Assembly: GCA_051866595.1 (NCBI GenBank)
Contig: JBJDXI010000127.1
Span: 1 to 41,930 of the forward strand
Source of the DNA: UBA7702 sp051866595
Lineage (GTDB): Bacteria > Bacillota > Dehalobacteriia > UBA7702
Reading direction: 5' to 3'
DNA: 41,930 nucleotides
The translations under genes and the position numbers were made by a program. Each line of letters starts with the position of its first letter. Within the stretch, counting starts at the first letter, position 1. The notes below the pieces were generated by a model, which worked only from the letters and a program-made list of their open reading frames with translations, ran no database searches and had not been told where the DNA came from. Below are positions 16,357 through 24,425 of this stretch, in pieces.

Positions 16357-16407
16357 GCATTTTTTTAGAAAGTTTTACAGATATTCTCTGAATGGAGGTA
16401 AAAAAAG

Positions 16408-17505
16408 ATGTATCAAGAAGGTGAAGTGAGAATCCCCTCGGGATGTGCCGTATCCGGCATGATTTCCCGAACGGGACAACGGTTTTCCGGGGAGACGATG
16501 ATTCGTTCCATCGCCACGATGCATGATCGTTCCAACGGTCTCGGCGGTGGTTTTGCCGGTTACGGTATATATCCCCATTATGCCGATTGCTATGCGTTTC
16601 ATATTTTTTATGACGATCCCAAAGCGAAAAGAAAATGTGAGGAATTTCTGAACCGCCATTTTGAAATGGCCGATCTTTCCAAAATTCCCACCCGGAAACA
16701 TCCGAATATTGTCAACGAACCGTTGATCTGGCGCTATTTCCTGGTGCCTCTCAAAGTAAAGATCGACGCCAGTCAGCTGGACGAAAGAGAATTTGTCGTA
16801 CGCTGTGTTACTCGGATCAATGTGGAAATTGAAGGCGCTTACGTTTTTTCCTGCGGGAAAAACATGGGCGTGTTCAAAGCCGTGGGGTATCCCGAGGATG
16901 TCGGTGAGTTTTACCGTTTGGAAGAATACAAAGGCTATTGCTGGACGAGTCACGGACGCTATCCCACCAACACTCCCGGCTGGTGGGGCGGGGCTCATCC
17001 CTTTGCCATTCTCGATTATTCCGTTGTTCATAATGGTGAAATCTCTTCTTATGACGCCAATCGCCGTTACATTGAAATGTTCGGCTACAAATGTACCCTT
17101 CAGACCGATACCGAAGTCATTGCCTATATTGTCGATTATCTCAATCGCTGCTGCGGCCTGACCATGGAAGAAGTGGCCAAAGTGATTGCCGCGCCTTTCT
17201 GGTCCACCATTGCCCGGAAAGAAGGGGATGACCAGGAAGAAGCGGAATTTTTGCGGAAACGCTTCGGCAGTTTGCTGATTACCGGGCCTTTCTCCATTAT
17301 GGTCGGCTTTGAGGACGGCCTGATGGCATTGAATGACCGACTGAAACTCCGTTCCATGGTAGTGGGCGAAAAGGATGATATGGTCTGCATCGCCAGTGAG
17401 GAATGTGCCTTAAAAGAAATCTATTCGGAATTTGACCGGATCTACCATCCCAAAGGCGGCGAAGCCGTCATCGTGCGGGTAGACCGTCGGGAAGGAGGGG
17501 AATAA
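16408..17505 (+). CDS. Glutamate synthase glutaminase subunit (archaeal-type GltB domain 1)
   Basis: A 365-residue class II (Ntn) glutamine amidotransferase, the part of glutamate synthase that releases ammonia from glutamine. It matches the stand-alone GltB1 family: IPSGCAVSGMISRTGQRFSG at the start, MHDRSNGLGGGFAGYGIYPHY, and the later SHGRYPTNTPGWWGGAHPFA with NGEISSYDANRRY. Cys13 in the PSGCAVSG segment is the likely nucleophile; 12 residues would have to be removed to expose it at the N terminus. The ATG has TGGAGG upstream. It is the first of five genes that together form the enzyme, with only one base between it and the FMN subunit gene. Confidence 0.9.
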   Translation: MYQEGEVRIPSGCAVSGMISRTGQRFSGETMIRSIATMHDRSNGLGGGFAGYGIYPHYADCYAFHIFYDDPKAKRKCEEFLNRHFEMADLSKIPTRKHPNIVNEPLIWRYFLVPLKVKIDASQLDEREFVVRCVTRINVEIEGAYVFSCGKNMGVFKAVGYPEDVGEFYRLEEYKGYCWTSHGRYPTNTPGWWGGAHPFAILDYSVVHNGEISSYDANRRYIEMFGYKCTLQTDTEVIAYIVDYLNRCCGLTMEEVAKVIAAPFWSTIARKEGDDQEEAEFLRKRFGSLLITGPFSIMVGFEDGLMALNDRLKLRSMVVGEKDDMVCIASEECALKEIYSEFDRIYHPKGGEAVIVRVDRREGGE

Positions 17506-17506
17506 G

Positions 17507-19006
17507 ATGGGTCTGTTTTATCCGGATTACGAAGTTGTCCGCAATTACGACCGCTGTATTAATTGCCGTGTCTGCGAACGCCAGTGTGCCAATGAAGTCC
17601 ATTTCTTCGATGAAGAAGGAAATGTGATGCTCGCCGATGACAGCAAATGCGTGGATTGTCAGCGCTGTGTTTCCCTTTGTCCCACCCGGGCGCTGAAAAT
17701 CACCGAATCGGGCAATACCTATAAAAAGAACTATAACTGGAAAGGTTCCGCCATCAAGGAAATCGCGCTTCAGGCCGAAACCGGCGGGGTACTGCTTTCC
17801 TCCATGGGGAATCCCGAGGAATACCCTGTTTATTGGGATAAGATTCTTCTCAACGCCTCCCAGGTGACGAATCCTTCCATTGACCCCTTAAGAGAACCGA
17901 TGGAAACCAAAACATTCCTCGGCAAGAAGAACTGTGAAATTTATCGCAACAAAAACGGCCGCATCGTCAATACGCTCCCGCCCAATCTGGAACTTTCCAT
18001 GCCGATGATGTTCGCCGCCATGTCCTATGGCGCTATCAGCTATAACGCCCACGCCAGCCTGGCCATGGCCGCCAAGGAGCTTGGGATCTTTTATAATACC
18101 GGTGAAGGTGGTCTCCACCGCGATTTCTATCCCTACGGCGATCATACCATCGTCCAGGTGGCGTCGGGACGTTTCGGTGTTCATCCCGATTATCTCCAGG
18201 CCGGCGCCGCCATCGAAATCAAGATCGGCCAGGGGGCAAAACCGGGGATCGGCGGTCATCTGCCGGGTCAGAAGAACACCGGTGACATCTCGAAAACGAG
18301 AATGATCCCCGAAGGCAGCGACGCGATTTCGCCGGCGCCTCATCACGATATTTATTCCATTGAAGATTTACGTCAGCTTGTTTTCTCACTGAAAGAAGCG
18401 ACCCAGTATAAAAAACCGGTCTGCGTCAAAGTTTCCGCGGTGCATAATATTTCCGCTATCGCCAGCGGTATTGCCCGGAGCGGCGCGGATATCATTGCCA
18501 TCGACGGTTTCCGGGGCGGTACCGGCGCGGCGCCCACCCGTATCCGGGATCATGTGGGGATTCCCGTGGAACTGGCCTTGGCCGCTGTGGATGAACGGCT
18601 CCGCAACGAAGGCATCCGGGATAACGTTTCCATCGTAGTCAGCGGTTCTATCCGCAATTCTACCGACATCGTCAAGGCCATCGCCCTCGGCGCCGACGCG
18701 GTGTATATCGGCACGGCGGCGCTGATCGCCTTAGGCTGTCATCTCTGCCGGAGTTGTCAGGGAGGCAAATGCAACTGGGGGATCTCGACCCAGCGGCCCG
18801 ATCTCGTAAAACGTCTGAATCCGGAGATCGGCGCGGAGCATCTGATCAATCTGATGCAGGCGTGGAACAATGAAATCAGTGAAATCATGGGTGGTATGGG
18901 AATCAATTCCATCGAGGCGCTCCGGGGCAACCGTCTGATGCTCCGCGGCATCGGCCTCACCGAAAAAGAATTGCAGATTCTCGGTATCAAACACGCGGGG
19001 GAATAA
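17507..19006 (+). CDS. Glutamate synthase FMN-binding subunit with N-terminal ferredoxin domain (GltB domain 2)
   Basis: A 499-residue protein. Residues 10-65 carry a two-cluster ferredoxin (Cys17, 20, 23, 27 and Cys48, 51, 54, 58). The rest is the FMN-binding TIM barrel of glutamate synthase, with GGLHRDFYPYG, GQGAKPGIGGHLPGQK, the flavin segment IAIDGFRGGTGAAPT and the cysteine set C411, C414, C417, C422 near the 3Fe-4S site (GCHLCRSCQGGKCNWG). It converts 2-oxoglutarate and channelled ammonia to glutamate with electrons from the partner ferredoxin/FAD subunits. This is the archaeal or thermophile type with separate domain genes. The start follows GGAGGGG by seven bases. Confidence 0.95.
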   Translation: MGLFYPDYEVVRNYDRCINCRVCERQCANEVHFFDEEGNVMLADDSKCVDCQRCVSLCPTRALKITESGNTYKKNYNWKGSAIKEIALQAETGGVLLSSMGNPEEYPVYWDKILLNASQVTNPSIDPLREPMETKTFLGKKNCEIYRNKNGRIVNTLPPNLELSMPMMFAAMSYGAISYNAHASLAMAAKELGIFYNTGEGGLHRDFYPYGDHTIVQVASGRFGVHPDYLQAGAAIEIKIGQGAKPGIGGHLPGQKNTGDISKTRMIPEGSDAISPAPHHDIYSIEDLRQLVFSLKEATQYKKPVCVKVSAVHNISAIASGIARSGADIIAIDGFRGGTGAAPTRIRDHVGIPVELALAAVDERLRNEGIRDNVSIVVSGSIRNSTDIVKAIALGADAVYIGTAALIALGCHLCRSCQGGKCNWGISTQRPDLVKRLNPEIGAEHLINLMQAWNNEISEIMGGMGINSIEALRGNRLMLRGIGLTEKELQILGIKHAGE

Positions 19007-19009
19007 GGG

Positions 19010-19444
19010 ATGAAAAAGATATTTGTAAATGAAGAGTGGTGCCTCGGCTGCCACCTCTGTGAATATTATTGCACTTTCGCCAATTCCGGTCTGACGGATA
19101 TGGCCAAGGCGCTGAAAAATAAAAAGCTCCGCTCCGGCATCCATCTGGAAGCCTGCGGTGATGTAACTTACGCCGTCAGCTGCCGTCACTGTCCCGATCC
19201 CATCTGTGTCCGGGGCTGTCTCACCGGCGCTCTCAGCGAGAAGGACGGCATCGTCTGCATTGACAAGGACAAATGTATCGGCTGTTACACCTGTGTGGGG
19301 CTGTGTCCCTTCGGCGCTGTTGTTCCCGATGGGGAAAAAGCGGTACAGAAATGCGCTCACTGCATGGAAAAGGGAGAAATTCCTCTCTGTGTGAAGAATT
19401 GCCCCAACCGCGCCATCGTTTATACAGAGGAGGCGGAAAGATGA
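19010..19444 (+). CDS. 4Fe-4S ferredoxin subunit (electron transfer) of the glutamate synthase cluster
   Basis: A 144-residue protein with four groups of cysteines typical of HycB/HydN-like ferredoxins: CLGCHLCEYYC near the start, CRHCPDPICVRGC, CIGCYTCVGLC and a final CAHCMEKGEIPLCVKNC. This allows up to four 4Fe-4S clusters. It probably shuttles electrons between the FAD subunit encoded next and the FMN subunit encoded upstream. It starts three bases after the FMN subunit stop, and its own stop overlaps the next start (ATGA). A free-standing dehydrogenase role is less likely given the tight packing. Confidence 0.9.
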   Translation: MKKIFVNEEWCLGCHLCEYYCTFANSGLTDMAKALKNKKLRSGIHLEACGDVTYAVSCRHCPDPICVRGCLTGALSEKDGIVCIDKDKCIGCYTCVGLCPFGAVVPDGEKAVQKCAHCMEKGEIPLCVKNCPNRAIVYTEEAER

Positions 19445-20679
19445 AATACGTGATCATTGGCAACTCCGCCGCGGGTATCGGCGGTGTAGAAGGCATTCGT
19501 GAATCGGATAAAGAAGGGGAGATCGTTTTGATCTCCAAAGAAGAAGAATTTACTTATTCCCGTCCGCTGATTTCTTATTATCTCGGCGGTGATGTGGATA
19601 GAGAACAGATGAAATACCGGCCCGATGATTTTTATGAAAAAAACCGGGTCACAACGATGCTGGGAAAAACCGCCGTTGCCGTGGACAGCATCGGTAAGGC
19701 TGTTACACTGGATGACGGTTCCTCGGTGACTTATGACAAGCTCCTTGTCGCTACCGGGGCGTCTCCTGTTATGCCGCCGATTCCCGGTCTGGAAAATGTA
19801 AAGGAAAAATATACGTTCCAGTCCATGGCTGACGCTTTGGCGCTGGAAAAAGCTATCGGAAAAAATAAGCGGGTGCTGATTCTCGGCGGCGGCCTTATCG
19901 GTCTGAAATGTGCCGAAGGTCTCACGGGCAAAGTTTTATCCCTTACCGTTATTGACCGTGAGGATCATCTGTTGCCCTCGGCCATCGATAAGGAAAGCGC
20001 GGCTAATATCGAAGCCGCCGCCAAGGAACAGGGCATCGAATGTATCCTCGGTGAAAATGTCGTGAAAATCACCGGTAAAAAGGCAGTGTGTGAAAGCGGC
20101 CGGGAAATTTCTTTCGATATTCTTGTTGTCGCCGTCGGTGTCCGCCCCGAAACGGCTTTGTTGAAAGATGCCGGTGCTGTCATCCATAACGGTATTGTGG
20201 TAAACCGCCGCAACGAAACTTCTCTGAACAGTATCTATGCCGCCGGCGATTGTGTGGAAGAAAAAGATGTGGTGGACGGCAAAGAAAAGGTTCTCGCTTT
20301 ACTGCCTAACGCGGCCCTGGGCGGACGGAACGCCGGACGCAACATGGCCGGAGGCAACGCTGTTTATGAGGATGCCGTGGCCATTAACGCTCTTCCTTTC
20401 TGGGGTAATCATCTGATTTCCGCCGGACAGACTTCCGGCGAGTGTTACACCGAAGAAAAAAACGGCAATTTTAAAAAGCTGTATACGGAAAAGGATCATC
20501 TCAACGGTTTTGTGCTTATCGGTGATGTTTCCGGCGCCGGGATATATACGGCGCTGATCCGTAACCGCACCAATCTGAGTGAGATCGACTTTGATCTGAT
20601 AAAAGAAAAACCGCAGCTGGCGGCGTTGTCTCATCGCTTCCGCGCGGAAAAGTTAGGAGGCAGAACCGATGAAAATTGA
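19441..20679 (+). CDS. FAD-dependent NAD(P) oxidoreductase subunit of the glutamate synthase cluster
   Basis: From the ATG at 19441 (overlapping the ferredoxin stop) the protein has 412 residues; a longer frame from 19273 would overlap the ferredoxin gene and is rejected. It is a pyridine-nucleotide-disulfide-type flavoprotein. It has the FAD motif MKYVIIGNSAAGIGG at the start, FTYSRPLISYYL, the NAD(P) motif LILGGGLIGLKCAEGL (about 143-158) and the late FAD motif NSIYAAGDCVE. It resembles NADH:rubredoxin and nitrite reductase-type FAD subunits. It likely oxidises NAD(P)H and passes electrons to the ferredoxin subunit. It overlaps the next gene by 11 bases. Confidence 0.92.
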   Translation: MKYVIIGNSAAGIGGVEGIRESDKEGEIVLISKEEEFTYSRPLISYYLGGDVDREQMKYRPDDFYEKNRVTTMLGKTAVAVDSIGKAVTLDDGSSVTYDKLLVATGASPVMPPIPGLENVKEKYTFQSMADALALEKAIGKNKRVLILGGGLIGLKCAEGLTGKVLSLTVIDREDHLLPSAIDKESAANIEAAAKEQGIECILGENVVKITGKKAVCESGREISFDILVVAVGVRPETALLKDAGAVIHNGIVVNRRNETSLNSIYAAGDCVEEKDVVDGKEKVLALLPNAALGGRNAGRNMAGGNAVYEDAVAINALPFWGNHLISAGQTSGECYTEEKNGNFKKLYTEKDHLNGFVLIGDVSGAGIYTALIRNRTNLSEIDFDLIKEKPQLAALSHRFRAEKLGGRTDEN

Positions 20680-21391
20680 TTGTACCGGACTTCATCACAG
20701 CATCATCAATAAACAGATCCTGGCCTTCGACGATACCGACATTGTTCTGGATAATTGCCTCGGTCAGCGGTTTATCGCCGCGGGTCTCGGCGGAAAAAAT
20801 ATCGAAATTTACGGAATCCCCGGAAATGCCCTGGGCGCCTATCTTGACGGTTCGACAATTAAGGTATATAGTAATGTACAGGATGCGATCGGAGATACCA
20901 TGAACGAAGGCAGTATCACGGTTTTCGGCTCCTGCGGTGATGCTCCCGGCTACGCTATGCGCGGCGGGAGAATCATGATCAGGGGGGATGTCGGTTATCG
21001 CTGTGGTATTCACATGAAAGAATACAACGATAAAGTTCCCGTCATCATGATCGGTGGCGTGGCCGGCAGTTTCCTTGGGGAGTATCAAGCCGGCGGACGC
21101 ATTGTCGTGTTGGGCCTCGGCGCCGAAGAACAGTCCATTGTCGGCAACTTCTGCGGAACCGGGATGCACGGCGGAGCCATCTATTTACGGACAACGGTTC
21201 TTCCCCCCGCTCTGCCCGAACAGGTAGCGGTCCGTGTCGCGGACAAAAAAGATATGGAAGTGATCCGCGGTGATGTGGAGGATTTCTGTAAGGAATTCGG
21301 CGGTGACGCGGAAAAGATTCTCAGCGACAGTTTCTACGTTCTGACGCCGAACACAAAAAATCCCTATAAACGGCTTTACACTTCCTATTGA
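20669..21391 (+). CDS. Glutamate synthase GXGXG-domain subunit (GltB domain 3)
   Basis: A 240-residue protein formed of repeated G-x-x-G-x-x-x-G turns, the right-handed beta helix that makes the third domain of glutamate synthase large subunits. Examples are GNALGAYLDGS, GDAPGYAMRGGRIMIRGDVGYRCGIHM, GGVAGSFLGEYQAGGRIVVLG and GTGMHGGAIYLR. In the fused enzyme this domain is structural and lines the ammonia tunnel. It is the last of the five genes, starts 11 bases inside the flavoprotein gene, and is followed after 16 bases by mscL, with no terminator between. Confidence 0.93.
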   Translation: MKIDCTGLHHSIINKQILAFDDTDIVLDNCLGQRFIAAGLGGKNIEIYGIPGNALGAYLDGSTIKVYSNVQDAIGDTMNEGSITVFGSCGDAPGYAMRGGRIMIRGDVGYRCGIHMKEYNDKVPVIMIGGVAGSFLGEYQAGGRIVVLGLGAEEQSIVGNFCGTGMHGGAIYLRTTVLPPALPEQVAVRVADKKDMEVIRGDVEDFCKEFGGDAEKILSDSFYVLTPNTKNPYKRLYTSY

Positions 21392-21407
21392 GAAAAAGAG
21401 GTACTTT

Positions 21408-21821
21408 ATGGCGAAAAAAGGATTTATTGCGGAGTTTAAAGAGTTTGCGATGAAAGGCAGCATCATTGATGTGGCCATTGGTATGATTATCGGTGCGGCG
21501 TTCAGCGCCATCGTCACTTCCCTGGTGGAAGACATTATCATGCCTCTCCTTGGCATCATCATCGGGAAAGTGGACTTTTCGTCTCTTTCCATTACCGTCG
21601 GTTCGGCTCAGGTTATGTACGGACAGTTCATTCAGTCCTGTTTCAGCTTCCTGCTGATTTCCCTGACGATTTTTATCTGCATCAAAGCGGCCAATAAAGC
21701 CCGCACCGCACTGGAACGGAAATCCGAAGAGGAAGAAGAAGCCGCGGAGGAAGTGGCGGAACCTACAGAGGATGTAAAACTCCTGACAGAAATCCGTGAT
21801 CTTTTAAAGGAAAAACAGTAA
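21408..21821 (+). CDS. mscL: Large-conductance mechanosensitive channel
   Basis: A 137-residue protein with the standard MscL layout: a short amphipathic start (FIAEFKEFAMKG), pore helix TM1 (SIIDVAIGMIIGAAFSAIV), the conserved DIIMPLLG loop, an extracellular loop, TM2 (FLLISLTIFICIKAANK) and a charged cytoplasmic helix (LLTEIRDLLKE). It opens under membrane tension and releases solutes during osmotic downshock. A Glu-rich linker of 20 residues (EEEEEAAEEVAEPTEDV) makes it somewhat acidic between TM2 and the last helix. RBS is GAGGT. It may be read from the glutamate synthase promoter. Confidence 0.97.
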   Translation: MAKKGFIAEFKEFAMKGSIIDVAIGMIIGAAFSAIVTSLVEDIIMPLLGIIIGKVDFSSLSITVGSAQVMYGQFIQSCFSFLLISLTIFICIKAANKARTALERKSEEEEEAAEEVAEPTEDVKLLTEIRDLLKEKQ

Positions 21822-21844
21822 AAAGATTGCTCAAAAAATAAACG

Positions 21845-21883
21845 GCCCGCATTGGCATATTCCCTGATGCGGGCTCTTTTTTT
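21845..21883 (+). terminator. Intrinsic terminator after mscL
   Basis: GCCCGCAT (21845-21852) pairs with ATGCGGGC (21867-21874), followed by T1CT7. It closes the gltB-mscL transcript. Confidence 0.88.
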
Positions 21884-21907
21884 ACATGAATCTTGCTTTA
21901 TTTATAA

Positions 21908-21941
21908 AAAACCCCTGCCCAATTTCTTGAACAGGGGTTTT
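21908..21941 (-). terminator. Terminator of the tRNA-Thr gene
   Basis: AAAACCCCTG and CAGGGGTTTT form a perfect stem. On the minus strand it begins one base past the CCA end of the tRNA and is followed by a T run. Confidence 0.88.
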
Positions 21942-21942
21942 G

Positions 21943-22018
21943 TGGAGCTGCTGATCGGATTCGAACCGATGACCTGCGCATTACGAGTGCGCTGCTCTGC
22001 CAGCTGAGCCACAGCAGC
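21943..22018 (-). tRNA. tRNA-Thr (anticodon CGU)
   Basis: A 76-nt cloverleaf with acceptor stem GCTGCTG/CAGCAGC, discriminator U and encoded CCA. The D arm contains the usual GCTCAGCTGGCAGAGC, and the T arm has GGTTCGAATCC. The anticodon loop is CTCGTAA, so the anticodon is CGU, which reads the threonine codon ACG. It stands alone with its own promoter and terminator on the minus strand. Confidence 0.96.
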
Positions 22019-22027
22019 AATACTTAT

Positions 22028-22055
22028 ATTTTAACATAAAAAAATCATTCGTCAA
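22028..22055 (-). promoter_or_regulatory. Sigma-A promoter of tRNA-Thr
   Basis: On the minus strand TTGACG (22050-22055) and TAAAAT (22028-22033) are 16 bases apart, about ten bases ahead of the mature tRNA 5' end. Confidence 0.65.
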
Positions 22056-22083
22056 GAGGGGAAGGACAAATGGTTTCAATTAT

Positions 22084-22112
22084 TTTTCGTGTCTTGACAT
22101 ACCCGTTATAAT
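22084..22112 (+). promoter_or_regulatory. Promoter region of the isochorismatase-like gene
   Basis: A perfect TATAAT at 22107-22112 gives a start near 22119. The matching -35 position (22084-22089, TTTTCG) is weak. A TTGACA at 22094-22099 lies only seven bases from TATAAT and would need GGTAAT (22117-22122) as its -10, so the exact pairing is unresolved. Confidence 0.5.
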
Positions 22113-22140
22113 ATAAGGTAATAAGAACAAAAACAGATTT

Positions 22141-22175
22141 TGCGGCGGCTTTCCGAAAGAAACCGAAGCCCCGCA
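22141..22175 (+). other. Leader hairpin upstream of the isochorismatase-like gene
   Basis: TGCGG (22141-22145) pairs with CCGCA (22171-22175) and GGCTT (22147-22151) with AAGCC (22166-22170), with one bulged C. The hairpin lies in the 5' leader about 20 bases before the start codon. No T run follows, so it is not a terminator. I recognise no riboswitch class. Confidence 0.5.
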
Positions 22176-22195
22176 GGGAAAGTGAGGTTCTTTCA

Positions 22196-22711
22196 ATGAA
22201 AAAAAGCGTTTTGATTGTCATTGATATGCAGAATGATTTTATCGACGGCGCGTTGGGAACCAAAGAGGCCGAAGCTATCGTTGCCGATGTAGCCCGGGAA
22301 ATTGAGGATTTCAGCGGTGAAGTCATCTTTACCCGGGATACCCATGGTGATAACTATTTACAAACCCAGGAGGGGAAACGTTTGCCGGTGCAACACTGTC
22401 TGAAAAATACCGACGGCTGGCAGCTTCATCCCCGTCTTCAGGAATTGGCCAAGGGAAAAACCATCATCGATAAGCCGAGCTTCGGATCTTTGACGCTTCC
22501 CCAGTATCTTAAAGGGCAGGGCGCTCCGGATACCATTGTTCTGATGGGGCTCTGTACGGATATTTGCGTCATCAGCAACGCCATGATTTTAAAAGCGGCA
22601 TTTCCCGAGGCGGAAATTTTTGTGGACAGCCATTGCTGTGCCGGGACAACGCCGGAAAACCATGAAAACGCGCTGAAAGCCATGAAAATGTGTCAGATTC
22701 TTGTTTTATGA
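22196..22711 (+). CDS. Isochorismatase-family cysteine hydrolase (nicotinamidase-like)
   Basis: A 171-residue protein with the catalytic triad of the isochorismatase superfamily: Asp10 in LIVIDMQNDF, the Lys of IIDKPSFGS and Cys120 in MGLCTDICV. The family includes nicotinamidase (PncA), isochorismatase and ureidoacrylate hydrolases. The TRDTH motif after the second strand (VIFTRDTHGDNY), which supplies metal or substrate contacts in PncA, and the short length favour a nicotinamidase-like or general amidohydrolase role. The substrate is not fixed by the sequence. The start is a clear ATG; GTGAGGT lies about ten bases upstream. Confidence 0.88.
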   Translation: MKKSVLIVIDMQNDFIDGALGTKEAEAIVADVAREIEDFSGEVIFTRDTHGDNYLQTQEGKRLPVQHCLKNTDGWQLHPRLQELAKGKTIIDKPSFGSLTLPQYLKGQGAPDTIVLMGLCTDICVISNAMILKAAFPEAEIFVDSHCCAGTTPENHENALKAMKMCQILVL

Positions 22712-22758
22712 GAAAAAGAGGCAAAACAATGTTTTGCTTTGTAAATTTTCGTCCTTTG

Positions 22759-22786
22759 TTGGATTATTTTAAGAAACTTTTATGTT
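22759..22786 (+). promoter_or_regulatory. Candidate promoter for the RACo-like gene
   Basis: TTGGAT (22759-22764), 16 bases, TATGTT (22781-22786). The match is modest; the 138-bp gap to the upstream gene makes a separate promoter reasonable. Confidence 0.35.
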
Positions 22787-22849
22787 GTGCAGGAAATGGG
22801 AAAATTCTGTCGAAGATAAAGGCAGATACAGGTCAAAGAGGTGAAATGC

Positions 22850-24391
22850 ATGAATGGAATGAGCAAAAAGATATATCTGGAGTTATCCGCTCCCCGCACC
22901 GGTGATCTGACCGCTGACCGGGAGCGTCTGCAAAGCGCTCTGAAATCGGAAGTGGGCAAAACACGCTTTTCTTATGAAGTTTTCCGTCGGGATTACCGCA
23001 ATTTCCGCCGGATGGATTGGAAAGTTACCGCGACGCTGGTCTGGACCGGTGAATGTTGGGAGATCACCGCGGTGGAAGCCGGTGATACGACTTCGGAGCA
23101 TTACGGCCTTGCTGTGGATCTGGGCAGTACTATGATGGCCATGCAGTTGGTGGATATGAATACGGGAGAGGTTCTTGCCGCCGACGGTGCGCCGAATCCT
23201 CAGATTCCTTACGGTGAAGATATTTTAAGCCGTATTACTTACGGGAAGGATAACGAGGAACATATCCGCACATTACAGCAGTGTGTGGTAACGGGCTTTC
23301 AGGAGCTTATCGACCGTATGAGTGAGCTTTCCGGCGTAGATGCACGAAAAGCCGCGTTGATGACGGTGGGTGGTAATACCACGATGATCCATTTTTTAAT
23401 GGGTGTTGACGCTTTCTGCGTCTTTATGACACCCTTTACGCCAACCTTTAACGATGTGGGTTTTATCCACGGCTCGGAGCTTGGACTTGATTACAACGGC
23501 ATGATCTATTGCGTTCCTTCCATCGCCAATTATCTCGGCGGTGATATTATCAGCGGTCTGCTCACCGTTGATATGGTGGACAACGATAAACTCTGCCTGT
23601 ATATGGATATTGGAACCAATGGAGAAATGGTTCTCGGCAGCAAGGAATTTCTCTTTGCCGGCGCCGGCGCGGCGGGTCCTGCCCTGGAAGGCGGTGTCAG
23701 CAAATTCGGTATCCGGGCAAAACCCGGGGCGGTTTCTCATCTGAAAATCGAAAAAAATGATCTGGTGATTTCAACCATCGGTGATGAACCGGCCCTTGGC
23801 ATTTGTGGCTCCGGGATCGTCGATTTGCTGGCGGAAATGCTCCTTAGCGGCTGGATGGACAAACAGGGGAAACTGATCCGGGAAGCGTCACCCCGCATCG
23901 TGGAACGGGACGGCGTCCTGGCGGTGATTTACGCCTACGGCAATGAATCGGCTTCCGGAGAAGATCTTTATTTTACGGAAAATGATATTGTCTCTTTCCG
24001 GGAAACGAAGGCCGCGGCCAATACGATGGTGGCCTGCCTGCTGGAAGCATCGGAAATTGATCCTTCGGCCATTGATATTATTTACATGGTCGGCGGCTTC
24101 GGAGAGCACATTGACTTGGAATCGGCCATTACCATCGGAATGTACCCCGATGTGGACCGCTCTAAATTTGTAAGTATCGGCAACGGTTCTTTGAATGGAT
24201 GTTATAAGCTGCTGACGGACAGAGAACAGTACGGCCGTATCCGGCATATCTGTGAGAATATTTATTATCTGGAATTTGCCCAATTCCCGGATTTCATCAT
24301 GAAAATGAGCGCCGCCGGTTTCTTTCCCCATACCGACCTGGAAAGTTACCCCAGCGTCATCAAGAAAATGGCGGAACGCCGGAATAAATAA
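22850..24391 (+). CDS. RACo-like ASKHA-domain protein (DUF4445 type), no ferredoxin domain
   Basis: With the ATG at 22850 (AGAGGTG at 22836-22842) the protein has 513 residues; a GTG at 22841 overlaps the ribosome site. Residues 85-505 form the ASKHA ATPase module of corrinoid-protein reductive activators, with phosphate motif 1 GLAVDLGSTMMAMQLVD (Asp90), VGGNTTMIHFLMG, the second phosphate motif MDIGTNGEMVLG, AGAGAAGPALEGG and GGFGEHIDLE. RACo proteins use ATP to drive reduction of cob(II)alamin. They normally begin with a 2Fe-2S ferredoxin, but here the first 84 residues contain a single Cys and no cluster motif. The electron source must be elsewhere, or the role is different. No corrinoid protein gene is adjacent. 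Confidence 0.88.
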   Translation: MNGMSKKIYLELSAPRTGDLTADRERLQSALKSEVGKTRFSYEVFRRDYRNFRRMDWKVTATLVWTGECWEITAVEAGDTTSEHYGLAVDLGSTMMAMQLVDMNTGEVLAADGAPNPQIPYGEDILSRITYGKDNEEHIRTLQQCVVTGFQELIDRMSELSGVDARKAALMTVGGNTTMIHFLMGVDAFCVFMTPFTPTFNDVGFIHGSELGLDYNGMIYCVPSIANYLGGDIISGLLTVDMVDNDKLCLYMDIGTNGEMVLGSKEFLFAGAGAAGPALEGGVSKFGIRAKPGAVSHLKIEKNDLVISTIGDEPALGICGSGIVDLLAEMLLSGWMDKQGKLIREASPRIVERDGVLAVIYAYGNESASGEDLYFTENDIVSFRETKAAANTMVACLLEASEIDPSAIDIIYMVGGFGEHIDLESAITIGMYPDVDRSKFVSIGNGSLNGCYKLLTDREQYGRIRHICENIYYLEFAQFPDFIMKMSAAGFFPHTDLESYPSVIKKMAERRNK

Positions 24392-24425
24392 GAATATTTT
24401 CTGTTAGTGGTTTTATTCTACTAAT

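Noticed and set aside
22094..22112. TTGACA followed seven bases later by TATAAT
   Set aside because: The spacing is far from 16-18 bases, so the two boxes cannot form one sigma-A promoter; TATAAT may pair with a weak upstream box.
22716..22745. Small hairpin GGCAAAAC/GTTTTGC after the isochorismatase-like gene
   Set aside because: Short AT-rich stem without a proper T run; too weak to call a terminator.
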